Of a DNA stretch of 64,000 nucleotides, positions 35,599 through 44,844 are shown in pieces; position 1 is the first letter of the stretch; every line of letters begins with the position of its first letter. The position numbers and the translations under genes were made by a program. The notes below the pieces were generated by a model that made no database searches, was not told the origin of the DNA, and saw only the letters and a list, made by a program, of their open reading frames with translations. The DNA lies in the NCBI RefSeq assembly GCF_001270265.1, contig NZ_LGAP01000030.1, positions 30,979-94,978 on the forward strand, read 5' to 3'. The stretch comes from Ensifer adhaerens. Its GTDB lineage: Bacteria > Pseudomonadota > Alphaproteobacteria > Rhizobiales > Rhizobiaceae.

Positions 35599-36513
35599 TC
35601 AATGACGGATGCGCGGATCGAGCAGCGCATAGGCGAGATCGATCAGCAGATTCATGACGAAGATCGCGAGCGCGGTGACGAGAATGGCGGCGAGCACCAC
35701 ATTGAAGTCACGTTGCAGGATGGAATCGATCATCAGCTTGCCAACGCCGGGAAAGCCGAAAATGGTTTCGACGATGACGGCACCGTTCAACAGGCTGGCC
35801 GCTTGGTCGCCGATGACGGTGATGACGGGGAGCATGGCGTTGCGCAATGCGTGGAGGAAGATGATCGGCCCGGACTTAACGCCCTTGGCGCGTGCCGTCT
35901 TTACGTAAGCCGAAGAAAGAGCGCTGATCATCGAGCCGCGAACCACCTGGACGATGATGCCGAAGGGGCGAACGAACAGCACGCCGATGGGCAGGATCCA
36001 GTGCAGGAGAGAACCTGTGCCGGATGTGGGAAGCCAGGCAAGGTTCACCGAGAAAACCACGATTGCGACAATGGCGAGCCAGAAATCCGGTACGGCTGCA
36101 CCGATCAGCGAGATCACCGAAGAAAGGCGATCGAAAAAGCCGCCGGCGCGGAATGCGGCCAGCGAGCCGACGACGATGGCAGCGCCGGTCACCAGGGACA
36201 TGGTGATGGCGGCAAGCCAGAGCGTCCACACGAAAGCTTCCAGAACCACGTCGAGTGCCGGGCGTGCCTTGCGCAGGGACTCGCCGAAATCGCCGGTTAC
36301 GACGTCGCCGACATAGCGGGCAAACTGAACCATGAGCGGATCGTTGAGGCCGTGGATCTCGCGAAATTGGTCCTTCATTTCCGCCGAGGCTTCGACGGGA
36401 AGGAACAGCGCAGCAGGATCTCCCGTCAGACGCGAGAGGAAGAAGACCATCACGATCAGCCCGATCAGGGAAATCAGGCTGGCCACGGCGCGTTTACGAA
36501 TGAAGCTCATCAT
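35599..36513 (-). CDS. ABC transporter permease, DppB/OppB type
   Basis: The 304-residue permease opens with RAVASLISLIGLIVMVFFLSRL and shows GLNDPLMVQFARYVGDVVTGDFG (in part). Its EAA loop reads KTARAKGVKSGPIIFLHALRN. The ATG at 36513 has AGGGG a few bases upstream; an ATG directly following is an alternative, and one at 36531 lies before the ribosome site. It forms the channel with the DppC-type subunit. Confidence 0.9.
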   Translation of the reverse strand: MMSFIRKRAVASLISLIGLIVMVFFLSRLTGDPAALFLPVEASAEMKDQFREIHGLNDPLMVQFARYVGDVVTGDFGESLRKARPALDVVLEAFVWTLWLAAITMSLVTGAAIVVGSLAAFRAGGFFDRLSSVISLIGAAVPDFWLAIVAIVVFSVNLAWLPTSGTGSLLHWILPIGVLFVRPFGIIVQVVRGSMISALSSAYVKTARAKGVKSGPIIFLHALRNAMLPVITVIGDQAASLLNGAVIVETIFGFPGVGKLMIDSILQRDFNVVLAAILVTALAIFVMNLLIDLAYALLDPRIRH

Positions 36514-36597
36514 TGTGCCCCTCGATTGCATAGGGCGGCGAGATCGTCCCGCCGCCTTGATTGCCTCACTGGCGGATCTGATGATCGCCAGAACGGT

Positions 36598-38097
36598 TCA
36601 CTTAATGCCGATTTCCGAAAGCTGAAGCATCGAGTTGGTCGCCATGGTGGGCTTGAAATCCAGGCGTTCGGAAACGCGCGAGAAGCCGACCATGTGGAAG
36701 AGCAGCACGTCGGCCACCACTTCATCATGCACATAAGCGATCGTCTCAGACCAGAGCTTGGCGCGTTCGTCGCCAACGGCAGCGGAGGCGCGCTTGATCA
36801 GATCGTCGACCTTGGGATCGGAGAAGCCCGACTGCGTGCCCTCGGTTGCATATTTGAAGAACATCGAGAAGGACGGGTCACCCTTGGAGTTGTCGTGCAT
36901 GGCGGCGACAAGCTGCGGGCCGCGACCCTCCTTGAACGGCTTGGAATAGTAGCCTTCATGCTCTGCGACCTCGACGAACTTGAGATCGATCTTGAAGCCA
37001 ACTTCCTGCAACTGGGCCTGAATGGCTTCCATGATCTCCGTCACGTTCGGGAAGTTTGCGGAGCGCGCGATGATGGTGATCGGTGTCTCGACCTTCACGC
37101 CTTCCGCCTTGGCTTCCTCCAGCAGTTTTTTCGCTCCTTCCGGATCGTAAGGGAAGACCTTGACGTCCGGGTTCCAGCCGAGCGTCGGCGGCGGCACGAT
37201 TGCCGTTGCGAGCAGCGCGCTGTCTGGAACCAGGGTGCCAAGGAACGCCTGACGGTCGATAGCCATGTTCAGGGCACGGCGGACGCGCACGTCGTTCATC
37301 GGCTCGATATTGTGGTCGATGCGCAGATAGACGGTCTCGCTGTCGAGATAGGAGAAGTCGGTCTTGGGGTTTGTTGCGTCGAGCTGCGAGATGGAAGGTG
37401 AGAGGTCGGCCTCGCCGGCCTGAACCATCGCGGCACGCACGGACGGGTCTGCACGGAACAGATAGGTCGCTTCCGTGACCTGCGGCTTCTGGCCCCAATA
37501 GTCATCACGTCCACTCAGAACGATCTGCTGGCCCGGGGTCCAGTTGGTCAGCTTGTAGGGGCCGGTGCCGATCGGTTCGCGGATGAATTCGAGCGGCGTT
37601 TCTTCCGGAACGATCGTGACCAGCGACATCAAGAGCGGCAGGATCGGCTGAACCGGATCGGCGCTGAAATCGATCGTATGCTCGTCGACGACGTTCGCGG
37701 TGACCGTCATCCCGCCAAAATAGCGGCGGGACTCACAGGCATTCTTGTCGCTCATGATGCGGTCGAAACTATGCTTGACGTCCTTGGCGTCGAAGGTCGT
37801 GCCATCAGAGAATTTCACCCCCTGGCGAAGATGGAAACGCCAGCTTCCGTCCTCGTTCTGCTCCCACTTCTCGGCAAGGCGGGGAATAACGCCCTTGTTG
37901 CCGCGAACGTCGAGTTCGGTCAGGGTTTCGCTGACATTCTGCATGATGACGCGGCCGATATTCGAGCGGGTCGCCATGCAGGGCTCGAGCAGATCGGCTT
38001 CCTCCGCCAGCACGATCTTGATCGGCCCTGATGCGGCAAAGACGGGCGACATGGTAGAGCTCAACAGGAGCGCACCCAGGATAAGCGTTTTCTTCAT
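36598..38097 (-). CDS. Periplasmic solute-binding protein, family 5
   Basis: The 499-residue protein has a signal peptide (KKTLILGALLLSSTMSPVFA, cleavage about 21). It carries the SBP_bac_5 signature (WRFHLRQGVKFSDGTTFDAKDV in part, residues 88-105) and normal family length. Despite the dipeptide label, members bind oligosaccharides, opines and heptoses too. The neighbours suggest an acidic sugar or a short pectin or RG-II side-chain fragment. It lies 84 bases upstream of the permease genes, which is the usual order. Confidence 0.88.
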   Translation of the reverse strand: MKKTLILGALLLSSTMSPVFAASGPIKIVLAEEADLLEPCMATRSNIGRVIMQNVSETLTELDVRGNKGVIPRLAEKWEQNEDGSWRFHLRQGVKFSDGTTFDAKDVKHSFDRIMSDKNACESRRYFGGMTVTANVVDEHTIDFSADPVQPILPLLMSLVTIVPEETPLEFIREPIGTGPYKLTNWTPGQQIVLSGRDDYWGQKPQVTEATYLFRADPSVRAAMVQAGEADLSPSISQLDATNPKTDFSYLDSETVYLRIDHNIEPMNDVRVRRALNMAIDRQAFLGTLVPDSALLATAIVPPPTLGWNPDVKVFPYDPEGAKKLLEEAKAEGVKVETPITIIARSANFPNVTEIMEAIQAQLQEVGFKIDLKFVEVAEHEGYYSKPFKEGRGPQLVAAMHDNSKGDPSFSMFFKYATEGTQSGFSDPKVDDLIKRASAAVGDERAKLWSETIAYVHDEVVADVLLFHMVGFSRVSERLDFKPTMATNSMLQLSEIGIK

Positions 38098-38124
38098 TGC
38101 ATTCTCCTCCCTAGAAAGTCTGGT

Positions 38125-39009
38125 TCAGTTCGACGTGTTGTCAGATCCGAATTTTCCGGAACGCGCGGCAATCAATGCAGCGCAGCATATGAGCGCACCT
38201 CCGCCGATGGTGGTCAGCGCGACAGTTTCGCCGAACAGGGCAAATCCGCCGAAGGCCACAAGCGGCAGGCGCAGGAAGTCCACCGGCGCTACGACGGTCG
38301 CCGGCGCCAGCGAAAAGGCATGGGTCATCAGCCCCATGCAGGCGGTGCCGACCGCGCCCTGAAGCGCAAGCAGCCCCATCTCCCTTGGGCCGGGAATGGC
38401 GAAGAAGGGGATGGCGAGCAGCAGGGCGATCGGCACGGTCAAAAGAAGGTTCCACACGACGAGCGTCGACGTTGCGTCGCCTTTCGACATGGATTTGAGG
38501 ATCAGCTGGATCGTTGATTGAAGCATGGCGCCTGTAAGCGCCAGCAAGATCGCCAGCGTGAAGCCCGTTCCCGACGGGCCGATCACCAGCATGGCGCCGG
38601 CAAAACCGAGGGCGACCGCTGCTAACATCGCCGGGCCCGGTCGCTCGCCGAGCGTCAGGGCTGCACCAAGCACGACAAAGATTGGAGAGGTGAAAGCGAT
38701 GGCCGTCACGTCGGCCAGCGGTCCCCAACTGAAGGCGGCAAACAGCGCGACCATTGCCAACAGCTTGAAGGCGGCGCGCAGGGCGTGCTGACGCATCGGG
38801 TGCGTCGTACGAAGAACGGATGGGCGCAGCGCGATCCAGGGAAGAAGGATGAGCGCGCCGAAGAACGCGCGGAAAAATCCGATGACGAAAGGGTGCACCG
38901 CACCGCTCAGCGCCCGCACGATCACGGCATCTGTTGCTGCGAGCGTTGCTGCTCCTGCTGCAAAGACGACGGCCGTCGTAGCCTGATGGCGGCTGCTGGC
39001 GTTGTACAT
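38125..39009 (-). CDS. EamA/DMT-superfamily permease
   Basis: The 294-residue protein has ten predicted membrane spans in two EamA repeats: FVIGFFRAFFGALILLPW in the first, and TLVVWNLLLTVPIALLLAIPF with TVVAPVDFLRLPLVAFGGFALF in the second. Members move metabolites across the inner membrane, often as exporters or facilitators. It is first in the minus-strand operon, 27 bases before the binding protein, and divergent from the sialidase-like gene. It may take up or release an intermediate of the same pathway; the substrate is unknown. Confidence 0.85.
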   Translation of the reverse strand: MYNASSRHQATTAVVFAAGAATLAATDAVIVRALSGAVHPFVIGFFRAFFGALILLPWIALRPSVLRTTHPMRQHALRAAFKLLAMVALFAAFSWGPLADVTAIAFTSPIFVVLGAALTLGERPGPAMLAAVALGFAGAMLVIGPSGTGFTLAILLALTGAMLQSTIQLILKSMSKGDATSTLVVWNLLLTVPIALLLAIPFFAIPGPREMGLLALQGAVGTACMGLMTHAFSLAPATVVAPVDFLRLPLVAFGGFALFGETVALTTIGGGALICCAALIAARSGKFGSDNTSN

Positions 39010-39133
39010 GAAGGTCCTCCGTCCCCGGCATCCTCGCGTCGGGTTGTCGTGACCATCTAACTTTCGAGGAAGTTTGTCAAATTATTTTGCTATGTAAAAT
39101 TTATATGCGATTTCATTTCGCCAAAAAACTAGG

Positions 39134-39202
39134 TATCATCAATATGATAACGCGTTACAGAACGTTTTAATAGCAAGCCAAATAACATTAATAAACTTGA
39201 CA
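39134..39202. promoter_or_regulatory. Divergent control region with palindromes
   Basis: The A+T-rich stretch between the EamA gene and the sialidase-like gene holds TATCAT-CAAT-ATGATA (39134-39149), the palindrome AACGCGTT just after it, and TTGACA (39197-39202) as a possible -35 for the plus-strand operon. It is the natural site for the GntR encoded at 42600. Confidence 0.45.
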
Positions 39203-39246
39203 ACTTCAAAAATTGGTCGATTTTCGAGCGTGACAGGAGGGCCTAA

Positions 39247-40443
39247 ATGCATCCCGATGAAATCGCTCGCAACATGAACGGCGTGCTTCGATCCGTGTCC
39301 CCAGGGCGCGACGAAGCCTTACTGCCTTCGCCAATGGTTCAGAACCACGCGGCATTCCTGCACTTGCTCGATGACGGCACGCTCGTGTGCGCCTGGTTCG
39401 GTGGAACGCTCGAGGGCAAGTCGGATATTTCCATCTTCGCTTCGGTACTGACGGAAGGCTCGATGACCTGGGGACCGCCCCAGCGCCTGAGTGACGATCC
39501 TTCGCACTCGGAGCAGAACCCGGTGTTGTTTTCCGCGCCGGACGGAGCGCTCTGGCTCTTTCATACTTCCCAGCCTTCCGGCAATCAGGACGAATGCCGG
39601 ATCCGCATGGCTGAGGTGACGCGCGATCCAGCGGATCCGCAAAAGCTCGTCGCCAAACAAGGTCGCCATCTCGATCTGCCGCGTGGTTGCTTCGTCCGCG
39701 CACCCGTTGTCGTTCGCGATGACGGAGCGTGGCTCTTGCCGATCTTCCGCTGCGTGCAGCGGCCCGGCCAGAAATGGAACGGCAGCCACGATACGGCAGC
39801 TGTCGGAGTATCCATGGATGGCGGCGAGAGCTGGCACCTCGACGATATCGACCAGTCCACGGGCTGCGTGCACATGTCGCCCGTAGCCCTCGGAGAGAAT
39901 CGATATGCCGCTTTCTTTCGGCGCCGGCAGGCCGATTTCGTCTACCGCAGCGAGAGCCACGATGGGGGGCGGTCCTGGTCCGTGCCTCACGCCACGGATG
40001 TGCCGAACAACAATTCATCACTTGCCGCCGCCCGCCTTCGCGACGGCCGGATCGCCATGATCTGCAATCCCGTTAATGCGCTCTCGTCGACCGACCGACG
40101 CGCCTCGCTCTATGACGAACTGGGCGAGGAGGATAGCCGACCGGATGCGGATCCAATCGGAGGTTGCGTTCCTGTCTGGGGTGTGCCGCGCGCACCCGTG
40201 GCGCTCTGCCTCTCCGATGATGGGGGGCGTTCCTTTGCGATGCGCCAGTCAATCGAAGATGGCCCCGGTACCTGCCTGTCCAATGATTCGACCGATGGCC
40301 GCAACCAGGAAATGTCCTACCCGTGGCTGCTCGAAGGTCCCGACGGCACCATGCATCTCGCCTACACCTATCATCGGCGCGCGATCAAATATGTCCGCCT
40401 GGCTCCCGGTTGGGACAGTGCGGCTCGACGGAGTGTTTCATGA
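39247..40443 (+). CDS. BNR/Asp-box sialidase-like protein, cytoplasmic
   Basis: The 398-residue beta-propeller has three Asp boxes: [16 protein letters not shown] and SDDGGRSF. It has the early [19 protein letters not shown] and [14 protein letters not shown] segments of the BNR_2 sialidase-like group. There is no signal peptide. Sialidase-fold enzymes hydrolyse ketosidic bonds of sialic acid, Kdo and related 3-deoxy-ulosonic acids. No sialic-acid genes (NanE, NanK) are present. The ATG at 39247 follows AGGAGGGCCTAA, and its stop overlaps the pdxA2 start (ATGA). I infer hydrolysis of a 3-deoxy-ulosonate from an imported oligosaccharide; it could also be a lactonase or other propeller enzyme. 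Confidence 0.75.
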   Translation: MHPDEIARNMNGVLRSVSPGRDEALLPSPMVQNHAAFLHLLDDGTLVCAWFGGTLEGKSDISIFASVLTEGSMTWGPPQRLSDDPSHSEQNPVLFSAPDGALWLFHTSQPSGNQDECRIRMAEVTRDPADPQKLVAKQGRHLDLPRGCFVRAPVVVRDDGAWLLPIFRCVQRPGQKWNGSHDTAAVGVSMDGGESWHLDDIDQSTGCVHMSPVALGENRYAAFFRRRQADFVYRSESHDGGRSWSVPHATDVPNNNSSLAAARLRDGRIAMICNPVNALSSTDRRASLYDELGEEDSRPDADPIGGCVPVWGVPRAPVALCLSDDGGRSFAMRQSIEDGPGTCLSNDSTDGRNQEMSYPWLLEGPDGTMHLAYTYHRRAIKYVRLAPGWDSAARRSVS

Positions 40444-41396
40444 GCAATATCATCGGAATAACCATGGGTGACCCATGCGGGGTCGGGCCTGAGATCGCGG
40501 TCCGCGCCCTGGCTGAAATGTCTCCCGAAGATCGGGATCGGACGCGGATCTACGGCAATCTGACCACGCTTGAAACAGCTCGATCCGCACTGGGCCTTGA
40601 TATCGATCTTGCGCCGTTCGTGGTCGATCTGCCGATCGAAGGCGCACCTCTGCCGTGGGGGCAATTGAGCGCGGTCGCGGGCGACGCGGCTTTCCGCTTT
40701 ATCGAGAAGGCAGTGCGGGACGCCGAAGCCGGCGCGATCGGCTGCATCGTCACCGCACCGATCAACAAGGAGGCGCTGAACCTCGCCGGCCATCACTATG
40801 ATGGTCATACCGGCATGCTGCGCAGCCTGACCGGTTCGAAGGCCGCCTATATGCTGCTCGCCTCCGATCGTCTGAAGGTCATCCACGTATCGACGCACGT
40901 CTCGCTGCAGGAGGCCATCAGGCGGGCGACGACCGACAGAGTGCTGGCAACGATCAGGGCAGGCGACGCGCATCTGAAGCGCATCGGTTACGCCGCGCCG
41001 AAAATCGCGGTCGCCGGCATCAATCCGCATTGCGGCGAGAATGGCCTGTTCGGCACGGAGGATGACGACCAGATCGCGCCCGCGGTCGCAGCGGCGCGTG
41101 CGGAAGGGATCGACGTCTATGGGCCGATTTCGGCTGACACCGTGTTTTATCGCGCCTATTCCGGCGCATTCGATCTGATCGTCGCCCAGTACCACGATCA
41201 GGGACACATCCCCATCAAGCTCGTCGCCTTCGATACCGCTGTGAACGTCTCGGTGGATCTGCCGATCGATCGCACGTCCGTCGACCACGGGACTGCTTTC
41301 GACATCGCCGGAAAGGGCATCGCCAACCACGGCAACATGAACTCTGCCATCGCCTACGCGCGCAAGCTCGTCGCCGGCCGTGCCACGCAAGGATGA
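40440..41396 (+). CDS. pdxA2: Four-carbon acid-sugar 4-phosphate dehydrogenase (PdxA2)
   Basis: PdxA2 proteins oxidise D-threonate or D-erythronate 4-phosphate at C3; loss of CO2 gives dihydroxyacetone phosphate. The 318-residue protein shows PdxA motifs: [53 protein letters not shown] and [14 protein letters not shown] with metal-ligand His/Asp residues. It belongs to the PdxA2 type by context: it sits with a DUF1537 kinase, the documented partner of PdxA2, rather than with vitamin B6 genes. Its ATG at 40440 overlaps the upstream stop. Confidence 0.88.
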   Translation: MSNIIGITMGDPCGVGPEIAVRALAEMSPEDRDRTRIYGNLTTLETARSALGLDIDLAPFVVDLPIEGAPLPWGQLSAVAGDAAFRFIEKAVRDAEAGAIGCIVTAPINKEALNLAGHHYDGHTGMLRSLTGSKAAYMLLASDRLKVIHVSTHVSLQEAIRRATTDRVLATIRAGDAHLKRIGYAAPKIAVAGINPHCGENGLFGTEDDDQIAPAVAAARAEGIDVYGPISADTVFYRAYSGAFDLIVAQYHDQGHIPIKLVAFDTAVNVSVDLPIDRTSVDHGTAFDIAGKGIANHGNMNSAIAYARKLVAGRATQG

Positions 41397-41403
41397 CCAA
41401 GCC

Positions 41404-42522
41404 ATGACAATTGCTCAAATCACCCTTCATCAACCCCGCCGGCTGGCGGTCGGAGCCGGCCTCATCGGTGAAGTCGGCGCCTGGGCGGCAGACGCGCAGT
41501 CCACGCTGGTGATCGCAACACCGATAACGGCGGCGTTTGCCGACCGGCTGAAGCTTTCCGGTCGCATCACCGTGTTCGATGCAATCCCGGGGGAACCGGA
41601 TATCGCGACGCTGGAGGCGGCGCTGGAGGCAGCGCGCCAGTGCAAACCTGAGCTGATCGTCGGGCTCGGCGGTGGGTCGGTGCTCGGCGTGGCAAAGCTG
41701 GTTGCCGTGCTTTGGGGTTCGGGTCAGACGCTTGGCGATGTCGCCGGGCCGAACCGCGTTGCTGGCCGCCGCACGCGCCTCGTTCAGGGCGCGACAACAG
41801 CGGGAACCGGCTCAGAGGCGGGCATTCGCTCCTTGATTACCGACCCGGCAAAGGCCAGCAAGATCGCCGTGGAGAGCCCGCACATGATCGCGGACTTTGC
41901 CGTCCTTGACCCGGAACTGACCTATTCGGTGCCGCCGGCGGTCACGGCAGCGACGGGTGTCGACGCGATGGCCCATTGCGTCGAGGCGTTCACCAATCGG
42001 CGGGCGCATCCGATGATCGACGGGTTTGCGCGAATGGGCTTCCGTCTCGTGGGCAAATACCTAGCGCGCGCGGTCAAAGACGGCTCGGATACCGAGGCGC
42101 GGGAAGGGCTTATGCTTGCGTCCTATTACGGGGGCATCTGCCTCGGCCCAGTCAACACGGCAGCCGGACATGCCATTGCCTATCCTCTTGGGACACGGCT
42201 CGGTTTGCCGCACGGCCTTGCCAACGCCATCATCTTTCCGCACGTGCTCGCCTTCAACCAAGCGGTTGCGGCGAAGAAGACGGATGAGATCGCGCTTGCG
42301 CTAGGGTTCGGCGAAGCCCTGTCCGAAGCTCAGCTTTTGAGCGCCGCGCACGGTTTTTGCAGGGGCCTCGGCATTGAAATGTCGCTTTCCGCTCACGGCG
42401 CGACGGCAGATGACCTGCCTCGCTATGCAAGTGAAGCGCACGCAAACCGCCGCCTGATGGACAACAATCCGATCGACATGAGTGTCGAGGATATTCTGTC
42501 TGTGTATCGCGCAGCCTTTTAG
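41404..42522 (+). CDS. Iron-containing alcohol dehydrogenase (maleylacetate reductase-like)
   Basis: The 372-residue group III alcohol dehydrogenase has the NAD loop GLGGGSVLGVAKLVA. Its metal ligands appear in DAMAHCVEAF (Asp, His), GLPHGLANAI (His) and SEAHANRR (His). Such enzymes interconvert aldehydes and primary alcohols, or reduce keto acids. The ATG at 41404 follows the pdxA2 stop by 7 bases. In this cluster a reductase for a C4 aldehyde acid (giving threonate) or a dehydrogenase for a sugar alcohol would fit. A perfect terminator ends the operon. Confidence 0.85.
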   Translation: MTIAQITLHQPRRLAVGAGLIGEVGAWAADAQSTLVIATPITAAFADRLKLSGRITVFDAIPGEPDIATLEAALEAARQCKPELIVGLGGGSVLGVAKLVAVLWGSGQTLGDVAGPNRVAGRRTRLVQGATTAGTGSEAGIRSLITDPAKASKIAVESPHMIADFAVLDPELTYSVPPAVTAATGVDAMAHCVEAFTNRRAHPMIDGFARMGFRLVGKYLARAVKDGSDTEAREGLMLASYYGGICLGPVNTAAGHAIAYPLGTRLGLPHGLANAIIFPHVLAFNQAVAAKKTDEIALALGFGEALSEAQLLSAAHGFCRGLGIEMSLSAHGATADDLPRYASEAHANRRLMDNNPIDMSVEDILSVYRAAF

Positions 42523-42548
42523 ACGGGCAGACCTGCCTTCCCACGAAG

Positions 42549-42582
42549 AAAAATGCCTCGGCGGAAAGCCGAGGCATTTTTC
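42549..42582. terminator. Bidirectional terminator between convergent operons
   Basis: AAAATGCCTCGGC and GCCGAGGCATTTTT form a stem of about 13 bp around a short GAAA-type loop, with A and T runs on either side. It serves the alcohol dehydrogenase operon (plus) and the gntR gene (minus). Confidence 0.9.
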
Positions 42583-42599
42583 CTTGAGGTGCAGTCAGT

Positions 42600-43301
42600 C
42601 TATCTGGTCGTCTGAAAAAGGCGCTCGCGCGAGCCGGTCAGGTGATCATGCATGAGTTGCTTTGCCTTCGAGCCGTCGCCGGCGGCAATCGCTTCTGCAA
42701 TCGCCTCATGTTCGGCAAAGACACGGGTAAGGCCGGCGGCCTCGCGCTTGACCGATGCGCCATGGAATTTCATGCCGACGGCAATATGGTCCTTAAGGGC
42801 TTCCATGGCGGTGGAGAAATAACTGTTCTGCGCCGCGCGTGCGATCGCCAGATGGAACTGGAAATCCGCGTCCTCGCGGTGCGACTGGCGATTGGTGGCG
42901 TCGCGCATCAACTCGAGCGCCTGGCGAATGGCGCCAAGGCTGGTGGTATCGTGGCGGGCTGCGGCGGCGGCGGCGGCGGCCGGCTCGACCGTCAGCCGGA
43001 ATTCATAGCAGTTCAAGAGATCCGCAACATTCTCCAGCTGTCCGAAGCCTAGCGGCTCCTTCATGCCGACGGCGCGCACGAAACTGCCGGCTCCCCGGCG
43101 CGAATAGATCAAGCCCTGGTCGCGCAGACGCCGCAGCGCCTCGCGGATCACCGGCCGCGAAACCTCGAATTCCGCTGCCAGGTCGTGTTCGGTCGGCAAG
43201 CGCTCATCGGGCTGGTATGCGCCCGATTTGATCGCGCGGTGCATCCGCTCGAAGACGACGTCGGCCAGGCTCTTGCGTGTCGTTCCGTTCTCCAGTCCCA
43301 T
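42600..43301 (-). CDS. GntR-family (FadR/FCD) regulator of the acid-sugar cluster
   Basis: The 233-residue protein has a winged HTH (LADVVFERMHRAIKSGAYQPDERLPTEHDL, EVSRPVIREALRRLRDQG, in parts). Its FCD domain has DADFQFHLAIARAA and the C-terminal LMHDHL. An Ala run (seven to eight residues, about 107-114) sits in the FCD part. It starts 3 bases after the DUF1537 kinase stop, so both are one operon, convergent with the sialidase-like operon. A C4 acid-sugar or keto-deoxy acid is the likely effector. Confidence 0.9.
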   Translation of the reverse strand: MGLENGTTRKSLADVVFERMHRAIKSGAYQPDERLPTEHDLAAEFEVSRPVIREALRRLRDQGLIYSRRGAGSFVRAVGMKEPLGFGQLENVADLLNCYEFRLTVEPAAAAAAAARHDTTSLGAIRQALELMRDATNRQSHREDADFQFHLAIARAAQNSYFSTAMEALKDHIAVGMKFHGASVKREAAGLTRVFAEHEAIAEAIAAGDGSKAKQLMHDHLTGSRERLFQTTR

Positions 43302-43304
43302 TTG

Positions 43305-44336
43305 TCATCCCATATTGCGGAGAATCCTGTCCGCAATCTCCCTCAGCGTTCCCGGTTGTCCGAATCCTCCGGATTTAGCGATGATGCAACGACCGTCGGC
43401 GTGGGCCAAGCCCAGCCCTGGCATGCACTCGCCCACCAACCTGAAACGCGTGATCCCCATTTTCTCTAACACGGCTTCCGCGGTAGCGCCGCCGGAAAGA
43501 AGCAACGTGGAAGCGACCTCAGTCAGTGCTGGAAAGACGCTTTCCGCCAAAAGCCGGGACACTTCCTGCGAATTCGTCGGCGCAGCCCCTGGAACCGCCT
43601 GCACCAGAGTTATCAGGCTTCCATCTGCGATCGCATTGGCAAGTCGGCCATTTGGCGCAGGCAAGTAATGCGGCCTGCATGTGGCACGCAACTCTTCGAT
43701 CTGCGCCAGCGTGATCGGATCGCGCGAACCGATAACGAAAAGTCCCGGGCCCGGTGGGATGTCGGCAGCAAACGCATCTGCACCGCCGCTCATTTGGTGG
43801 GCGAGTGCCTCGGCCAGTCCGCGCGCGCCGATCAGCAGATCCGCCCCCGATTGCTGCGACGATTGAAGCCAGTCGTTCATTTCCTGCGGGGTCGCGACAT
43901 CGGGGATCGTCATGCGGCGTGCGTGCCGGCCGAGCTTTTCAGCAATCGATATCGGTATGTCGACGCCGAAACCCTGGACATGGCCGGCCTTCACTATCCG
44001 CCCGAAATCCGGAATGGCAGGCGCAAAGAGTGCTGCGTGAAAAGGTGTAACGTCGAGCTCGGCTTCTATGTTGCCCTTGAGGCGCGAGTCGACCTTCTTG
44101 AACAGGCGTGTGCCAGGCGGCAACGCGGCGAGCGCCGCCGCTGTTGCTTTCTGTGCTCTTGCGGCGTCCAATTCCCGTGAGCCAACATTGATTGAAACCA
44201 CCTGCGGGTGCTCGTTCAAGGACTCAGGAATCGCTCCGACAGTGAGCGCTATCTCCGTATGCAGTCCCCTGCTGGCGAACGGGGCGGCTGCATCCAGTGC
44301 GCCGGTCAGGTCATCGGCGACAATGGCCAGCATCAA
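43305..44336 (-). CDS. DUF1537 four-carbon acid-sugar kinase
   Basis: The 343-residue kinase shows the N-terminal substrate domain MLAIVADDLTGALDAA, KKVDSRLKGN, PAIPDFGR and VQGFGVDIP. The C-terminal nucleotide domain has LLLSGGATAEAVLEKMG, GECMPGLGLA and AKSGGFG. DUF1537 kinases phosphorylate threonate, erythronate or 2-oxo-tetronates at C4. A PdxA2 partner in the same cluster points to D-threonate or D-erythronate. It is distinct from the OiaK paralogue at 55164. The ATG at 44336 has GGAG about 8 bases upstream; promoter elements lie at 44366-44394. Confidence 0.88.
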   Translation of the reverse strand: MMLAIVADDLTGALDAAAPFASRGLHTEIALTVGAIPESLNEHPQVVSINVGSRELDAARAQKATAAALAALPPGTRLFKKVDSRLKGNIEAELDVTPFHAALFAPAIPDFGRIVKAGHVQGFGVDIPISIAEKLGRHARRMTIPDVATPQEMNDWLQSSQQSGADLLIGARGLAEALAHQMSGGADAFAADIPPGPGLFVIGSRDPITLAQIEELRATCRPHYLPAPNGRLANAIADGSLITLVQAVPGAAPTNSQEVSRLLAESVFPALTEVASTLLLSGGATAEAVLEKMGITRFRLVGECMPGLGLAHADGRCIIAKSGGFGQPGTLREIADRILRNMG

Positions 44337-44365
44337 ACCAACTCCGATAATTTGTTGTTATCTTT

Positions 44366-44394
44366 AATTCAGGCACTTTTGTTTGAAATGTCAA
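44366..44394 (-). promoter_or_regulatory. Promoter of the kinase-gntR operon
   Basis: On the minus strand TTGACA (44389-44394), a 17-base spacer and TGAATT (44366-44371) lie 30 bases ahead of the kinase start. No clear operator palindrome was picked out. Confidence 0.5.
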
Positions 44395-44815
44395 GGAAAT
44401 TTGATTGCGATATTACAAATATGACTATGTGATGGGCTGCTGCCAAGGGAGGCGCGACATGCAGTTATAGAGGGCCGCGCTCGCTGTCGATCGTCGTAGG
44501 GCGCTCCGCCAGCGTCCGGTTCCTTACACATCCCCTGCACCTCTATTTTCACTGGCGCGTCCCTCACAAGTGCTGGCGAAGAAAACAAAAGGCACGAGCC
44601 AGCCACGCGTCGGTTCAAGCCAGCGCGTGCGGTGGGAAATTGAGATGACGGATGTCGTGTCACGACCTGAGGGGGACGTGAGATTGCACGAACCATTTCG
44701 AGGTTTTGCGCAGCCGGTGGAGTTTGATCTGAGACGCATCTCGCAGCAGCAGATCCACAGGTCCGCTCGAACAGCCGGCAAGATCGCGCACATCACATAT
44801 CATGCTAGATAGTTA
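44395..44815. other. Intergenic stretch, no gene supported
   Basis: About 420 bases between the divergent kinase and apnO operons. Short frames on both strands (for example 44570-44812 plus) show no known family. It may be decayed sequence. I see no RNA gene or mobile-element end. Confidence 0.4.
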
Positions 44816-44844
44816 TTGACATGTTATACCAGTTGGGAAATATA
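44816..44844 (+). promoter_or_regulatory. Promoter and operator of the apnO operon
   Basis: TTGACA (44816-44821), a 17-base spacer and AATATA (44839-44844). The spacer holds TTATACCAGTTGG (44824-44836), the same 13 bases found upstream of oiaX at 53847. The core ACCA-GT-TGG(T) is a near palindrome suited to an FCD-GntR dimer, so the GntR encoded at 53038 should repress here. Confidence 0.6.

Noticed and set aside
35560..37401. 613-codon plus-strand frame opposite the permease and binding-protein genes
   Set aside because: Antisense shadow of the family 5 transporter; composition is His/Asp/Arg-rich without motifs.
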